From Thermoflexus hugenholtzii JAD2 (lineage in GTDB: Bacteria > Chloroflexota > UBA11872 > UBA12225): a DNA stretch of 40,715 nt. The position numbers and the translations under genes were made by a program. Below the pieces are notes generated by a model, which saw only the letters and a list, made by a program, of their open reading frames with translations, ran no database searches and was not told where the DNA came from. Below are positions 33,018 through 40,715 of this stretch, piece after piece (position 1 is the stretch's first letter; each line of letters begins with the position of its first letter). The stretch lies in NCBI GenBank assembly GCA_945865725.1, contig CAMBEO010000017.1, positions 1 to 40,715 on the forward strand. Reading direction: 5' to 3'.

Positions 33018-33175
33018 CCGGTGGTGCTTCCCTCTCCCGTTGGTCCGCGGGCAACCGCGTCCCCCGGGGTGGGGTGGTGCTTCCCTCTCCCGCCGCAGCG
33101 GGGGAGGGACTGAGGGTGGGGGCTTCCCTCTCTCGCCGCAGCGGAAAACGATGGTGGGGACTTCCCCCTCTCGCG
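33018..33175. repeat. Composite repeat block between gpsA and mutM
   Basis: A short CTTCCCTCTCCCG piece runs into an inverted third-family core (TGGTCCGCGGGCAACCGCGT, 33041-33060) and CCCCCGGGGTGGGGTGG. A full hairpin unit follows, then a decayed one (CTCTCTCGC-CGCA-GCGGAAAACG). The block occupies the divergent promoter region. Confidence 0.88.
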
Positions 33176-33251
33176 CCGGCCCGGTCATCGTCGCGCGTTT
33201 GGCTCACTCGCTGGCACACTCGGTCCGAAGCGGCCATGCCGCGACGACGCC

Positions 33252-34103
33252 ATGCCCGAGTTGCCCGAAGTCGAGACGATACGCCGGACCCTCGCCCCGC
33301 TGGTCATGGGCCGGACGCTTCTTCGTGTCGACCTCGACTGGCCGGGATGCGTCCAGGTCCTCGGCGGTCGAACGCTCGAGTCGTCACTTCCGGGCGCGCA
33401 ATGCATCGGGACCGACCGGCGGGGAAAGTACCTCCTGCTTCAGCTCGATCACGATCGCACCCTCGTCATCCACCTTCGGATGACCGGTCGCCTTGCTGTC
33501 GAGGAGGTGGACGCGCCGGCGCTCAGGCACCAGCGCGCGGCCATCGCGATGGACGACGGGCGATCCCTCCGTTTCGCGGACCAGCGCAAGTTCGGGCGCC
33601 TCGCCCTTGCGGAGGGTCCGGCGGACCTCGGTCGCCTCCTCGCTCGCCTGGGACCCGAACCGTTCGACCCGGAAGACCCCGCCAAGCCGGGGACGCTGTT
33701 CGATCAGGACGGCCTTGCCCTTGCGCTGGCCGGGCGCCGGGCCGCCGTCAAGGCCGTCCTGCTCGACCAGCGAGTGGTGGCCGGCCTCGGGAACATCTAC
33801 GTTGACGAGGCGCTCCACCTTTCCGGCGTGCATCCCGCGACCCCGGGAGGATCCGTCGATGCCGAGACCGTCGGGCGCCTGGTACGGGCGATTCGCGCCG
33901 TCCTCGCCGAGGCCATCGCGTCGGGAGGCACCACCCTCGCCGACTATCGTGACGCGACGGGTGCCTCCGGGGCATTCCAGGCGCGCCTGCAAGTCTTTCG
34001 ACGGCACGGGAAACCCTGCCCGCGCTGCGCGACCCTGATCGTCCGATCAGTCGTCGCGCAGCGCGGCACCCACTCATGCCCGAGGTGCCAGCCTCCACCC
34101 TGA
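33252..34103 (+). CDS. mutM: Formamidopyrimidine-DNA glycosylase
   Basis: MutM removes oxidised purines such as 8-oxoguanine. The 283-residue protein has the catalytic N-terminus PELPEVETIRR (Pro2 after Met removal, Glu3), VIHLRMTGRL with RRGKYLLL before it, and LLDQRVVAGLGNIYVDEALH for the helix-two-turn-helix. The C-terminal zinc finger is CPRC near residue 257 and CPRC at the end. It also has QVFRRHGKPC. The ATG at 33252 begins the conserved motif. The ABC-F gene follows 46 bp on. Confidence 0.96.
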   Translation: MPELPEVETIRRTLAPLVMGRTLLRVDLDWPGCVQVLGGRTLESSLPGAQCIGTDRRGKYLLLQLDHDRTLVIHLRMTGRLAVEEVDAPALRHQRAAIAMDDGRSLRFADQRKFGRLALAEGPADLGRLLARLGPEPFDPEDPAKPGTLFDQDGLALALAGRRAAVKAVLLDQRVVAGLGNIYVDEALHLSGVHPATPGGSVDAETVGRLVRAIRAVLAEAIASGGTTLADYRDATGASGAFQARLQVFRRHGKPCPRCATLIVRSVVAQRGTHSCPRCQPPP

Positions 34104-34149
34104 TCGCCAGGCCGCGTGGATCAGCGCGGTTCCTCGTACACTTCCCGCA

Positions 34150-36189
34150 ATGGTCGTCGCCTCCGCCCGTGGGCTCGGCCACGCATTCGGCGCTCAAGAC
34201 ATCTTCGCGGGCCTGGCCTTCGAGATCCAGCCGCGCGACCGCGTGGCCCTCGTCGGGGTCAACGGCGCAGGCAAGTCGACCCTGCTTCGCATCCTCGCGC
34301 GCGTCGAGGTGGCGAACCACGGGCAGCTCTCGCTCCCTGCCGCCGACCGGGTGGCGTACCTTCCGCAGGAAGTTGACTTCCCGGCAGGCCAGTCGCTCGA
34401 TGCGTACCTGCGCGAGGCGTTCGCCGCGACGCGACAACTCGAGGCCGAACTGCGCGACCTCGAATCGCGCCTTGCGGTTGTGTCCAGCGAGACCGAGATT
34501 GCGCACCTCCTCGCGCGACACGCGGAGGTACAGGCGCGCCTCGAAGCGGGCGACGGGTACGCCTATGACCACCGCCTGCAGGCAACCATCGCTGGCCTGG
34601 GGATCGCTGACTCCCTCCTTGACCGGGAAGTCGCAACGTTTAGCGGTGGCCAGCGAACCCGGGCCGCGCTGGCGAGAATCCTCCTCGGGGGCGCGGACCT
34701 CCTACTCCTCGACGAGCCGACCAACCACCTGGACATCGAGGCCACCGAGTGGCTCGAGACCTACCTCGTGGGCGCCGCGCCTGCCCTCGTGATCGCTTCG
34801 CACGACCGGCACTTCCTCGACGCGGTCGCGACACGCACCTGGGAGATCGCGGACGGCGACCTCGAGGCCTACGTCGGGAACTACACCCAGTTCGCGCGGC
34901 AGCGGGCGGATCGCGAGGCACGGCAGCGGCGCGACTTCGCCACGCAGCAGGCACATGTCGCGCGCACCGAGGCCTTCATCCGCCGGTACCGCGCAGGCGT
35001 GAAGTCGCGCCAGGCGCGAGGACGGCAGAAGTTGCTGGACAGGGTCGTGCGCGTCGGCCCTCCTCGCGACCCGGGCAAGCTCCGCCTCGCGATCTCCGCC
35101 ACCCTGCGTGCCGGCGACATCGTCCTCGCGACCGAAGGGCTGGCAATCGCCCCGGACGCGCCCGCCGGCGCCGGGCTTCGTGGTCAATCGCCCGGGATGC
35201 CGTTCGTCCACGAGGCGCCGGCGGGTGCGCGAGGCATCACCCCACTCGTCACCTGCGACGACGCCGAGATCGGCAGGGGTGATCGCATCGCCATCGTCGG
35301 TCCCAACGGCGCGGGCAAGACAACCCTGCTGCGCGTGCTGATGGGCGAGGTCGTGCCGGTACGAGGGCGCGCCCACCTTGGGTACGGCGTGCAGGTCGCC
35401 TACTACGCCCAGGCGCACGAGCAGTTGGACGTTGGCGGTACGGTCCTTTCTGGGGTGATCGGCATGCGTCCCATGAGCGAGGGCGAGGCGCGGACCTACC
35501 TCGGGCGCTTCCTCTTCACTGGCGACGACGTGTTCAAGCCGGTGAGCGCATTGTCGGGAGGTGAGCGAAGCCGGCTCGCGCTGGCGCGCCTCTCGTTGAC
35601 GACGGCGAACGTCCTGGTGCTCGACGAGCCGACGAACCACCTCGACATTTACGCGCGCGAGGCGCTCGAGGCCGTCCTCGACCAGTTCGACGGCACCTTG
35701 ATCTTCGTCTCGCATGACCGGTTCCTGGTCGATGGCCTTGCCACGAAGCTCTGGGAGGTCGCCGAGGGCAGGATGCAGGTCCACGAGGGGTCTTGGTCGG
35801 CCATGCGGGCCGCTCGCCGAGCGGGCGCGTCCGCAGGAAGGCTCGCCGGTCCCACCGCCACCGCAAGCCCGGCCCGGGCGCCCGGAAGTGCCCCGGGCCG
35901 ACCTGCCGGTCGGGGGATCGGTTCACGGGCGCTCCCGGACGCCCGTGAACTTAAGGTCGCCCGAGAACGGGCAACACGTGTCGCAGACGACGTTTCGCGT
36001 CTCGAAGCTGAAATACAGGACGTCGTGGCGTCACTGGAATCGGCCGCGCGGTCCGGATTACCCAGTAGTCTGGTCGCTCTCGGGCATCGCCTCGAAGACG
36101 CCACGACCGAACTGCGTGAGGCCGAGGAGCGATGGCTGGCGATCCAGGCTCACCTTGAAGAGCTTGAATGCCTCGCGACCACTCGGTAG
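34150..36189 (+). CDS. ABC-F family ATPase (Uup/EttA-like)
   Basis: A 679-residue protein with two ABC domains and no membrane part. Domain 1 has GVNGAGKSTLLRIL, SGGQRTRAALARI and LLLDEPTNHLDIEATEWLE. The inter-domain linker is long and basic (YRAGVKSRQARGRQKLLDRV). Domain 2 has GPNGAGKTTLLRVL, SGGERSRLALARL and VLDEPTNHLDIYAREALE. A C-terminal coiled coil (about 590-675: RVADDVSRLEAEIQDVVASLE...) resembles Uup and other long ABC-F proteins. Such proteins act on ribosomes or, for Uup, DNA intermediates. The exact subgroup is not settled. Confidence 0.93.
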   Translation: MVVASARGLGHAFGAQDIFAGLAFEIQPRDRVALVGVNGAGKSTLLRILARVEVANHGQLSLPAADRVAYLPQEVDFPAGQSLDAYLREAFAATRQLEAELRDLESRLAVVSSETEIAHLLARHAEVQARLEAGDGYAYDHRLQATIAGLGIADSLLDREVATFSGGQRTRAALARILLGGADLLLLDEPTNHLDIEATEWLETYLVGAAPALVIASHDRHFLDAVATRTWEIADGDLEAYVGNYTQFARQRADREARQRRDFATQQAHVARTEAFIRRYRAGVKSRQARGRQKLLDRVVRVGPPRDPGKLRLAISATLRAGDIVLATEGLAIAPDAPAGAGLRGQSPGMPFVHEAPAGARGITPLVTCDDAEIGRGDRIAIVGPNGAGKTTLLRVLMGEVVPVRGRAHLGYGVQVAYYAQAHEQLDVGGTVLSGVIGMRPMSEGEARTYLGRFLFTGDDVFKPVSALSGGERSRLALARLSLTTANVLVLDEPTNHLDIYAREALEAVLDQFDGTLIFVSHDRFLVDGLATKLWEVAEGRMQVHEGSWSAMRAARRAGASAGRLAGPTATASPARAPGSAPGRPAGRGIGSRALPDARELKVARERATRVADDVSRLEAEIQDVVASLESAARSGLPSSLVALGHRLEDATTELREAEERWLAIQAHLEELECLATTR

Positions 36190-36315
36190 CCCCCTCTCCC
36201 CTCTTCCCCCGGAGCGAAGGGGTTTTCAACAGGAGGCACGTACGCGGATAGCGACGGCATCCCTCCCTACCTTGCCTTGACGAGAACCCGGCCTCGCGCT
36301 ATCGTCCGTGCCGAA

Positions 36316-36609
36316 ATGGAAACTGCCAACTTCGTCATGGTCGCGGCTGTCCTGATCGCCCTGGGCACGCTTGCCTGCGTCGTGAACGGCCACTTGGGAG
36401 CGGGCTTGGCCGTCTTCTCCTGGCTCGTGTTGCTCGGGGTCGTGCGCCAGCCCGTCGCGGTCGGCTTCGACGTGTTGCGCGTCACCGAAAACCTGTGGGC
36501 GCCGTACCTCCTCCTCCCTCTCGCGGCATTCCTTGTCTTCTGGCAATCGCGGCTTCGCGGGCGCATCGCGCCCGGTATCGGATTGCGCTCGATTTTCGGG
36601 CGCCCATAG
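36316..36609 (+). CDS. Small membrane protein, about three TM segments
   Basis: A 97-residue hydrophobic protein. Likely helices are FVMVAAVLIALGTLACVVNG, LGAGLAVFSWLVLLGVVRQP and APYLLLPLAAFLVFWQSRLRG, with a basic C-terminus. ATG at 36316 is preferred over a TTG at 36277 since it begins just before the first helix; no strong ribosome site is seen. It sits between the ABC-F and KDG dehydratase genes. No family recognised. The hydrophobic pattern is unlikely by chance, but GC-rich shadow ORFs warrant some caution. Confidence 0.55.
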   Translation: METANFVMVAAVLIALGTLACVVNGHLGAGLAVFSWLVLLGVVRQPVAVGFDVLRVTENLWAPYLLLPLAAFLVFWQSRLRGRIAPGIGLRSIFGRP

Positions 36610-36721
36610 CCAAACACGGGCTACTATCGCGCGCACCCTCGATGGTGCGCCGGGCGGCGCGACTGGTTTGGGGACGCATGGCGCCGGTGCATGCCGGCTT
36701 GGCGGAGCGAACGACGATCTG

Positions 36722-37642
36722 ATGGCGACCCACGAGGCCCTGCAAGCGCAACTGCGCGGCGTAACCGCGTTTCCGATCACGCCCTTCCTTCCCAACCTCG
36801 ACCTCGACCTGCCTGCGTTGCGCCACAACGTCGACTGGATGGTGCGCCACGGGATCAAGTCGTTGGTCGCCGCCGGCGGCACGGGAGAGCTTTACTCCCT
36901 TGACTGCGACGAGATCGAGGCGGTGCACCGGACGGTTGTCGAAGCCAGTGCGGGACGTGCCGGCGTGATCTGCGGCGTTGGAGGCAAGATGCGCGAGGCA
37001 CAGCGCCTCGCCGCGGCCGCCGAGGCGTCGGGCGCAAGCGGGATCCTCATCCTGCCGCCCGCGTACGGGCCTTCATCGGACGATGGCCTCGTTGCCTTCT
37101 ACGCCGGGATTGCCGCATCCGTGTCGATCGGGGTCCTGCCCTACGCCCGCGACTGGGCGGTCTTCTCCCCGGACACCGTCGAGCGGCTCCTCGCCGCCGC
37201 GCCGAACGTCGTGGCGTTCAAGGACGGGTCGGCAGACCTGCGCCTCTGGGCACGCATCCGTTCTAGGCTCGGCGACCGGCTTGCCTGGATCGCTGGCGTC
37301 GGCGATGACATGGTCCACACCTACTTCGCCGCGGGTGCGGAAGGCTTCACTTCGAGCGTCGCGAACTTCATGCCCTGGATAAGTCACGAGCTGTTCGAGA
37401 CCGCGCACCGGGGTGACTTCGCGGCGTGCCGTCGCCTTTTCGAGGAAAAGGTGGCCGACTTCTACGCGATCCGCTCCCGGCGTCGTGGTTTCGAGGTGTC
37501 GAGCGTGAAGGCGGCCATGGAACTGTGTGGCCTGCCGGCCGGGCCAGTTCGTCCGCCGCTCACCGAACTTGGACATGAAGAGTTGGAGATCGTTCGCGCG
37601 ATGGTCGAGCGCCTTGGCCTCGGCAGTCGTGTGAACGCGTGA
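36722..37642 (+). CDS. DapA-superfamily aldolase/dehydratase, probable 5-dehydro-4-deoxyglucarate dehydratase
   Basis: The 306-residue (beta/alpha)8 enzyme has GGTGELYSL (residues 52-60), where GGTGE rather than DapA's GTTGE points to 5-dehydro-4-deoxy-D-glucarate dehydratase. The Schiff-base Lys167 is in VVAFKDGSADL, and Tyr141 in GVLPYARDWAV. It would convert the keto-deoxyglucarate to 2-oxoglutarate semialdehyde and CO2, in glucarate/galactarate breakdown. The ATG is at 36722; GGAG is 14 bases ahead. A UxaA-family dehydratase at 17733-18956 could feed it, though the genes are 18 kb apart. Confidence 0.88.
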   Translation: MATHEALQAQLRGVTAFPITPFLPNLDLDLPALRHNVDWMVRHGIKSLVAAGGTGELYSLDCDEIEAVHRTVVEASAGRAGVICGVGGKMREAQRLAAAAEASGASGILILPPAYGPSSDDGLVAFYAGIAASVSIGVLPYARDWAVFSPDTVERLLAAAPNVVAFKDGSADLRLWARIRSRLGDRLAWIAGVGDDMVHTYFAAGAEGFTSSVANFMPWISHELFETAHRGDFAACRRLFEEKVADFYAIRSRRRGFEVSSVKAAMELCGLPAGPVRPPLTELGHEELEIVRAMVERLGLGSRVNA

Positions 37643-37697
37643 TCGCGAGGTAAACGTGCGGCGGCCTTCGCGCCGCCGAGATCAGGTGGGGGCGTCG

Positions 37698-39281
37698 ATG
37701 GCATCGATCAGTCAGACGCGAGTGGCGTCACCGCTTCGGGCGAGCGTCCATGCCGCGTTCTACTCGCCGGGGACGCGCGAGTTCCAAGCGATGGCGATGG
37801 CCACCGTCGTCCTCATCATCGCTTCGGTCGCCTCCCTCATCCTCGAGTCAATGGCGCTCGGGCCAGATGTCGCCGCGATGCTCGCTCTCGCCGAGACGGT
37901 CATCGTGATCGCATTCGCCGCCGAGTACTTCCTCCACCTCTGGGTTGCGCCGAGCCCGTGGGGATACGCCCGAAGCTTTTGGGGCATCGTCGACCTCCTT
38001 GCAATCCTTCCGGCGCTGCTCGTGTTCTTCCCGGGCGCAGGTTTCGGGATCGTGCGTACCCTGCGCGTACTCCGAGTCCTCCGGATGCTCAAGCTCATGA
38101 AGCTCGCCGCGGAACAGGCTCGTATCAGTGCCCGGCGCGCGTCGAACCAGCAAAACTCGGTTGCGAGCGATCTCAACATCTACGCGATGGCGCTCGCGAC
38201 CGTTCTGGTGATCTCATCCACCCTTGCGTACTACGCCGAGTCCGAGCAGGAGGGAACGACGTTCGGATCGATCCCGGCCTCCATGTGGTGGTCAATCGTC
38301 ACGATCACCACCACTGGATACGGGGACATGGTCCCAGCCACGATCTCAGGAAAGTTCGTCGCAGCCGCGACGATGTTTGCCGGCCTGGCCCTCTTCGGCA
38401 TCTTGACCAGCGTCATCGGGCGCGCGGTCATGACCACCCTCTTTGGCCGACCGGCCGAGGAAGTGTCCAGCACCGGCGACACGGACGGATCAATGCGATC
38501 CGGGATCGCGCGACCTGCGCCGCCCCCAGTGCCACTCACGGAAGTCGCGGTGAGCGCACTCGCAGTGGTCGCCGTCGTCCTCATGGTCCTGGAGAGCGTT
38601 CCGGACATTGGCTCCGCCTACGCGTCGGAGCTCGCCGTCGCCGAACTCGTGCTCGTCACGCTGTTCACCCTGGACTATGCCCGGAACCTCGCGCGCGCCA
38701 CGTCCAGGTTGGCGTACGCCACAAGCTTCGGGGGCGTCGTCGACATCCTCTCCATCCTGCCGACGTTGCTGTCGCTCCTGGATGTGACCGGCTTCACGGC
38801 ACTGCGGGCGCTGCGCGTTCTCCGGGTCCTTCGCGTGCTCAAACTTCTGAAGCTTGCGTTCGCGCATCGGAGCGAGCGAGTCGCCAAGGGTGGATCCACG
38901 AACACCTTCGCGCTCGACTTGCAGATTTATGCGATCGCGGTCCTATGCGCGATCACCGTAAGCGGGACGCTTGGCTACTACGCCGAAAAGGACGTGCCGG
39001 AAAGCGCTTTCACGAGCATCCCTGCCGGGATGTGGTGGGGCGTCGTCACGTTGACAACTACCGGCTATGGCGACATGGTCACGCAGAACGAGGACAAGCT
39101 CGTGCAGCCCGTCACGGGCTTCGGACGGGTCGTCGCGGGATCGACGATGCTCGTCGGCCTCGCGCTTTTCGGCGTTTTGACAAGCGTGATCGGCCGGGCG
39201 CTCCTCAGCTCCCTGTTCGGCTCCCCGGGCGGGGATAGCGAACCTACGCTCGTCGCGACCGCGGAGCGATCGGGAAGCTAG
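37698..39281 (+). CDS. Tandem two-domain voltage-gated K+ channel-like protein
   Basis: One 527-residue polypeptide carries two six-helix units. Each has four hydrophobic segments, including an S4 with basic residues every third position (RTLRVLRVLRMLKLMKL, near residue 120; RALRVLRVLRVLKLLKL, near residue 375). Then come S5, a pore loop and S6. Both pores have the K+ filter TTTGYGD (residues 204-210 and 453-459), flanked by MWWSIVTI and MWWGVVTL. A Pro-rich linker of about 35 residues joins the halves. Bacterial Kv-type channels normally have one unit and assemble as tetramers. ATG at 37698 starts cleanly. Residues in S1-S3 are hydrophobic with acidic counter-charges (AAEYFLHLW, FTLDYARN). 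Confidence 0.9.
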   Translation: MASISQTRVASPLRASVHAAFYSPGTREFQAMAMATVVLIIASVASLILESMALGPDVAAMLALAETVIVIAFAAEYFLHLWVAPSPWGYARSFWGIVDLLAILPALLVFFPGAGFGIVRTLRVLRVLRMLKLMKLAAEQARISARRASNQQNSVASDLNIYAMALATVLVISSTLAYYAESEQEGTTFGSIPASMWWSIVTITTTGYGDMVPATISGKFVAAATMFAGLALFGILTSVIGRAVMTTLFGRPAEEVSSTGDTDGSMRSGIARPAPPPVPLTEVAVSALAVVAVVLMVLESVPDIGSAYASELAVAELVLVTLFTLDYARNLARATSRLAYATSFGGVVDILSILPTLLSLLDVTGFTALRALRVLRVLRVLKLLKLAFAHRSERVAKGGSTNTFALDLQIYAIAVLCAITVSGTLGYYAEKDVPESAFTSIPAGMWWGVVTLTTTGYGDMVTQNEDKLVQPVTGFGRVVAGSTMLVGLALFGVLTSVIGRALLSSLFGSPGGDSEPTLVATAERSGS

Positions 39282-39317
39282 CGGACCGAGTATCGACGAC
39301 TGGTGGTCGGGGCCACG

Positions 39318-39422
39318 ACGGTGCTTCCCTCTCCCGCCGCAGCGGGGGAGGGGTGGTGGTGCTTCCCTCTCCCGCCGCAGCGGGGGAGGGACTGAGGGTG
39401 GGGGCTTCCCTCTCTCGCCACC
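39318..39422. repeat. Dispersed repeat, two-unit copy before the chaperonin gene
   Basis: Two full hairpin units (CCCTCTCCCGC-CGCA-GCGGGGGAGG) lie 20 bp apart. The second is followed by the G-run tail and a partial CTTCCCTCTCTCGCC. The block lies in the 274-bp gap between the channel gene and the chaperonin-like gene, and may terminate channel transcription. The remaining 130 bp should hold the chaperonin promoter, but none is evident by eye. Confidence 0.92.
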
Positions 39423-39555
39423 CCCGCGATTCCGCGGCGATTGATCGGCACCGAAAGGAAACAGATAGACTCCCGCGGCCTGCGAGGCACTTGGGGGCGC
39501 TCTCGCGATCACGCTGACGCCTGGCCCCCTCCGCCCGCATCGCCAAGAGCAAGCC

Positions 39556-40715
39556 ATGCCCCAGAAGGCCTACCGGGACGTCCTCCTCAAGCCAAGGGCC
39601 CGCGTCGCGATGGCGCGCGGTGTCGACCAGATGGCGGGCGTCCTGCGCGTCACGCTTGGACCCCATGCCCGCGCCGTCGTGATGGCGCCAACCATCTCGA
39701 CGCGCTCGCCCGAACTCCTGACCGATGCGGGAACGATCGCCCGGCGGATCATCGAGTTGCCCGACCCCTACGAGAACATGGGCGCCATGCTCATCCGGCA
39801 GATGGCATGGCAGGTGCGTGAAAAGGTCGGCAATGGCGCCGCGACGGCCGCGACGATCGCGCAGGCCCTCCTCCACGCGGCGAACCACCAGGCGGCGGCT
39901 GGCACCAACGTCATGATGATCCGGCGGGGCATCGAGAAGGGCCTCGCCGCCGCCGTCGAGGCCCTGCGGGTCCAGGCCAAGCCGCTCGTTGACCCGTCCC
40001 AAGTCAAGGCGCTCGCCATCGCCGCCGCTGGCGGCGACCGCGAGATCGGGTCGTACGTCGCCGAGATGCTCGACGTGATCGGCACCGACGGCGTCCTGGT
40101 CGTCGAGGAGAGCACGACGACACGTACCGACCGCGAGTACGTCGAGGGGCTGCAATGGGACAGCGGCTATGTCTCCTCGCACTTCTGCACGGACCTCGAG
40201 CGCATGGAGGCGATCATCGAGAACCCGATCATCGTCGCCACCGACTTGAACCTGGATCGCGCTGAGCAGCTGCTCCCCCTGCTTGAGGCGATCGTCGCCC
40301 GGAAGCAGGCCGGCGAGCGGTTCGGCGGCCTCGTCCTGTTCGCGAACGAGATCACCGGGACGGCACTGGGCCTGCTCGCCACCAATCACGAGCGAGACGT
40401 CCTCCGATGCGTCGGCATCAAGGCTCCGGGGGCCGGGGACCGGCGGGTCCGGATCCTCGAGGACATCGCGATCCTGACCGGGGGCCGGATCGTTGCGGAA
40501 GACGCGGGCGAGACCATGGAGAACGCCACCTGGGCCGTGGTCGGTCGCGCGCGGCGCGTCTGGTGCAACCGCGACTTTTTCAGCATCGTCGGCGGCATGG
40601 GCGACCAGGCACGCATCAAGGAGAGGACCTCGGAGATCAAGAGGCTCCTGCCGACCGCCGAAGGGGACTTCGAACGCGACAAGATGCGCGAGCGGATCGG
40701 CAAGCTCTCCGGGGG
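39556..40715 (+). CDS. Divergent GroEL-like chaperonin, partial (3' end cut by window edge)
   Basis: From ATG at 39556 the frame is open for 386 codons to the edge. Alignable GroEL blocks are MARGVDQMAGVLRVTLGP, ELPDPYENMGAMLIRQMA, AAGTNVMMIRRGIEKG, VEGLQWDSGYVSSHF, VGIKAPGAGDRR and ILEDIAILTGGRIVAED. Key differences lie in the ATPase: GroEL's GDGTTTAT is GNGAATAAT (Asn93 for Asp87, Ala for two Thr), and LGPKGRNV is LGPHARAV. Asp57 (GroEL Asp52) remains. Asp398 lies past the edge. No groES is adjacent. It is likely a specialised or slow/dead-ATPase paralogue rather than the housekeeping GroEL. Start has a weak ribosome site. Confidence 0.9.
   Translation, partial: MPQKAYRDVLLKPRARVAMARGVDQMAGVLRVTLGPHARAVVMAPTISTRSPELLTDAGTIARRIIELPDPYENMGAMLIRQMAWQVREKVGNGAATAATIAQALLHAANHQAAAGTNVMMIRRGIEKGLAAAVEALRVQAKPLVDPSQVKALAIAAAGGDREIGSYVAEMLDVIGTDGVLVVEESTTTRTDREYVEGLQWDSGYVSSHFCTDLERMEAIIENPIIVATDLNLDRAEQLLPLLEAIVARKQAGERFGGLVLFANEITGTALGLLATNHERDVLRCVGIKAPGAGDRRVRILEDIAILTGGRIVAEDAGETMENATWAVVGRARRVWCNRDFFSIVGGMGDQARIKERTSEIKRLLPTAEGDFERDKMRERIGKLSG

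Noticed and set aside
34702-35784. 360-codon minus-strand frame opposite the ABC-F gene
   Set aside because: Antisense shadow; the plus strand has all ABC motifs.
7746-39422. Repeats as a possible CRISPR array
   Set aside because: Copies are kilobases apart, in both orientations, and tandem units are not separated by unique spacers of even length. No cas gene is present.
1-40715. Prophage, biosynthetic cluster or defence island
   Set aside because: No integrase, phage structural, synthase, restriction or toxin-antitoxin gene could be recognised; genes are mainly housekeeping.

Overview
The window looks like chromosomal DNA from a GC-rich bacterium, most probably of the phylum Chloroflexota; the class cannot be fixed because there is no rRNA. 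The best clue is the secreted protein at 2541-3926. Its C-terminal half carries two signatures common in exported Chloroflexota proteins: a QYFEKGRLEYH-type segment and a 'LVQAFQRTVLTYDPENP' segment. Many starts are GTG, genes are tightly packed, and the base composition is strongly G+C.

Layout. 3-8047 is one long minus-strand run: a small hypothetical gene, miaA, dapF, hflX, a cohesin-like secreted protein, an HddA-type sugar kinase, a Trm112-like protein with an N-terminal membrane anchor, and an APH-family phosphotransferase cut by the window edge. 8141-10779 (plus strand) holds a cyclodeaminase/cyclohydrolase gene and mutL. holA follows on the minus strand and an M20 deacylase on the plus strand. 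A decayed IS481-type transposon (13341-13800) separates these from a polyprenyl synthase and galU. 15.9-16.4 kb contains a broken thpR. Then come a Rossmann-fold dehydrogenase-like gene, a UxaA-family dehydratase, tRNA-Gln(CUG), a nucleotidyltransferase converging on pncC, an orphan ABC solute-binding lipoprotein, an ACT-malic enzyme, a GT2 glycosyltransferase, a PP2C-like/propeller membrane protein, a CDKN3-like phosphatase, a 36-residue membrane peptide, an MFS carrier, cca and gpsA. The right end, on the plus strand, carries mutM, an ABC-F ATPase, a small membrane protein, a KDG dehydratase, a double-domain K+ channel and a divergent GroEL-like chaperonin that runs off the edge.

Most genes are housekeeping: DNA repair and replication (mutL, mutM, holA), tRNA maturation (miaA, cca), lysine/peptidoglycan precursors (dapF), lipid and isoprenoid precursors (gpsA, polyprenyl synthase), NAD salvage and sugar-acid breakdown.

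The unusual content is of three kinds. First, a dispersed GC-rich repeat family (hairpin plus a G-run tail that fits a G-quadruplex pattern) occurs at about a dozen places. It has entered coding sequence in mutL, a hypothetical gene, thpR and an IS481 remnant. In mutL it brings an 11-G homopolymer, and two identical 123-bp copies flank fchA-mutL. Second, a single polypeptide carries two complete six-helix voltage-gated K+ channel domains. Third, the GroEL-like protein lacks the ATPase aspartate of its GDGTTT motif.
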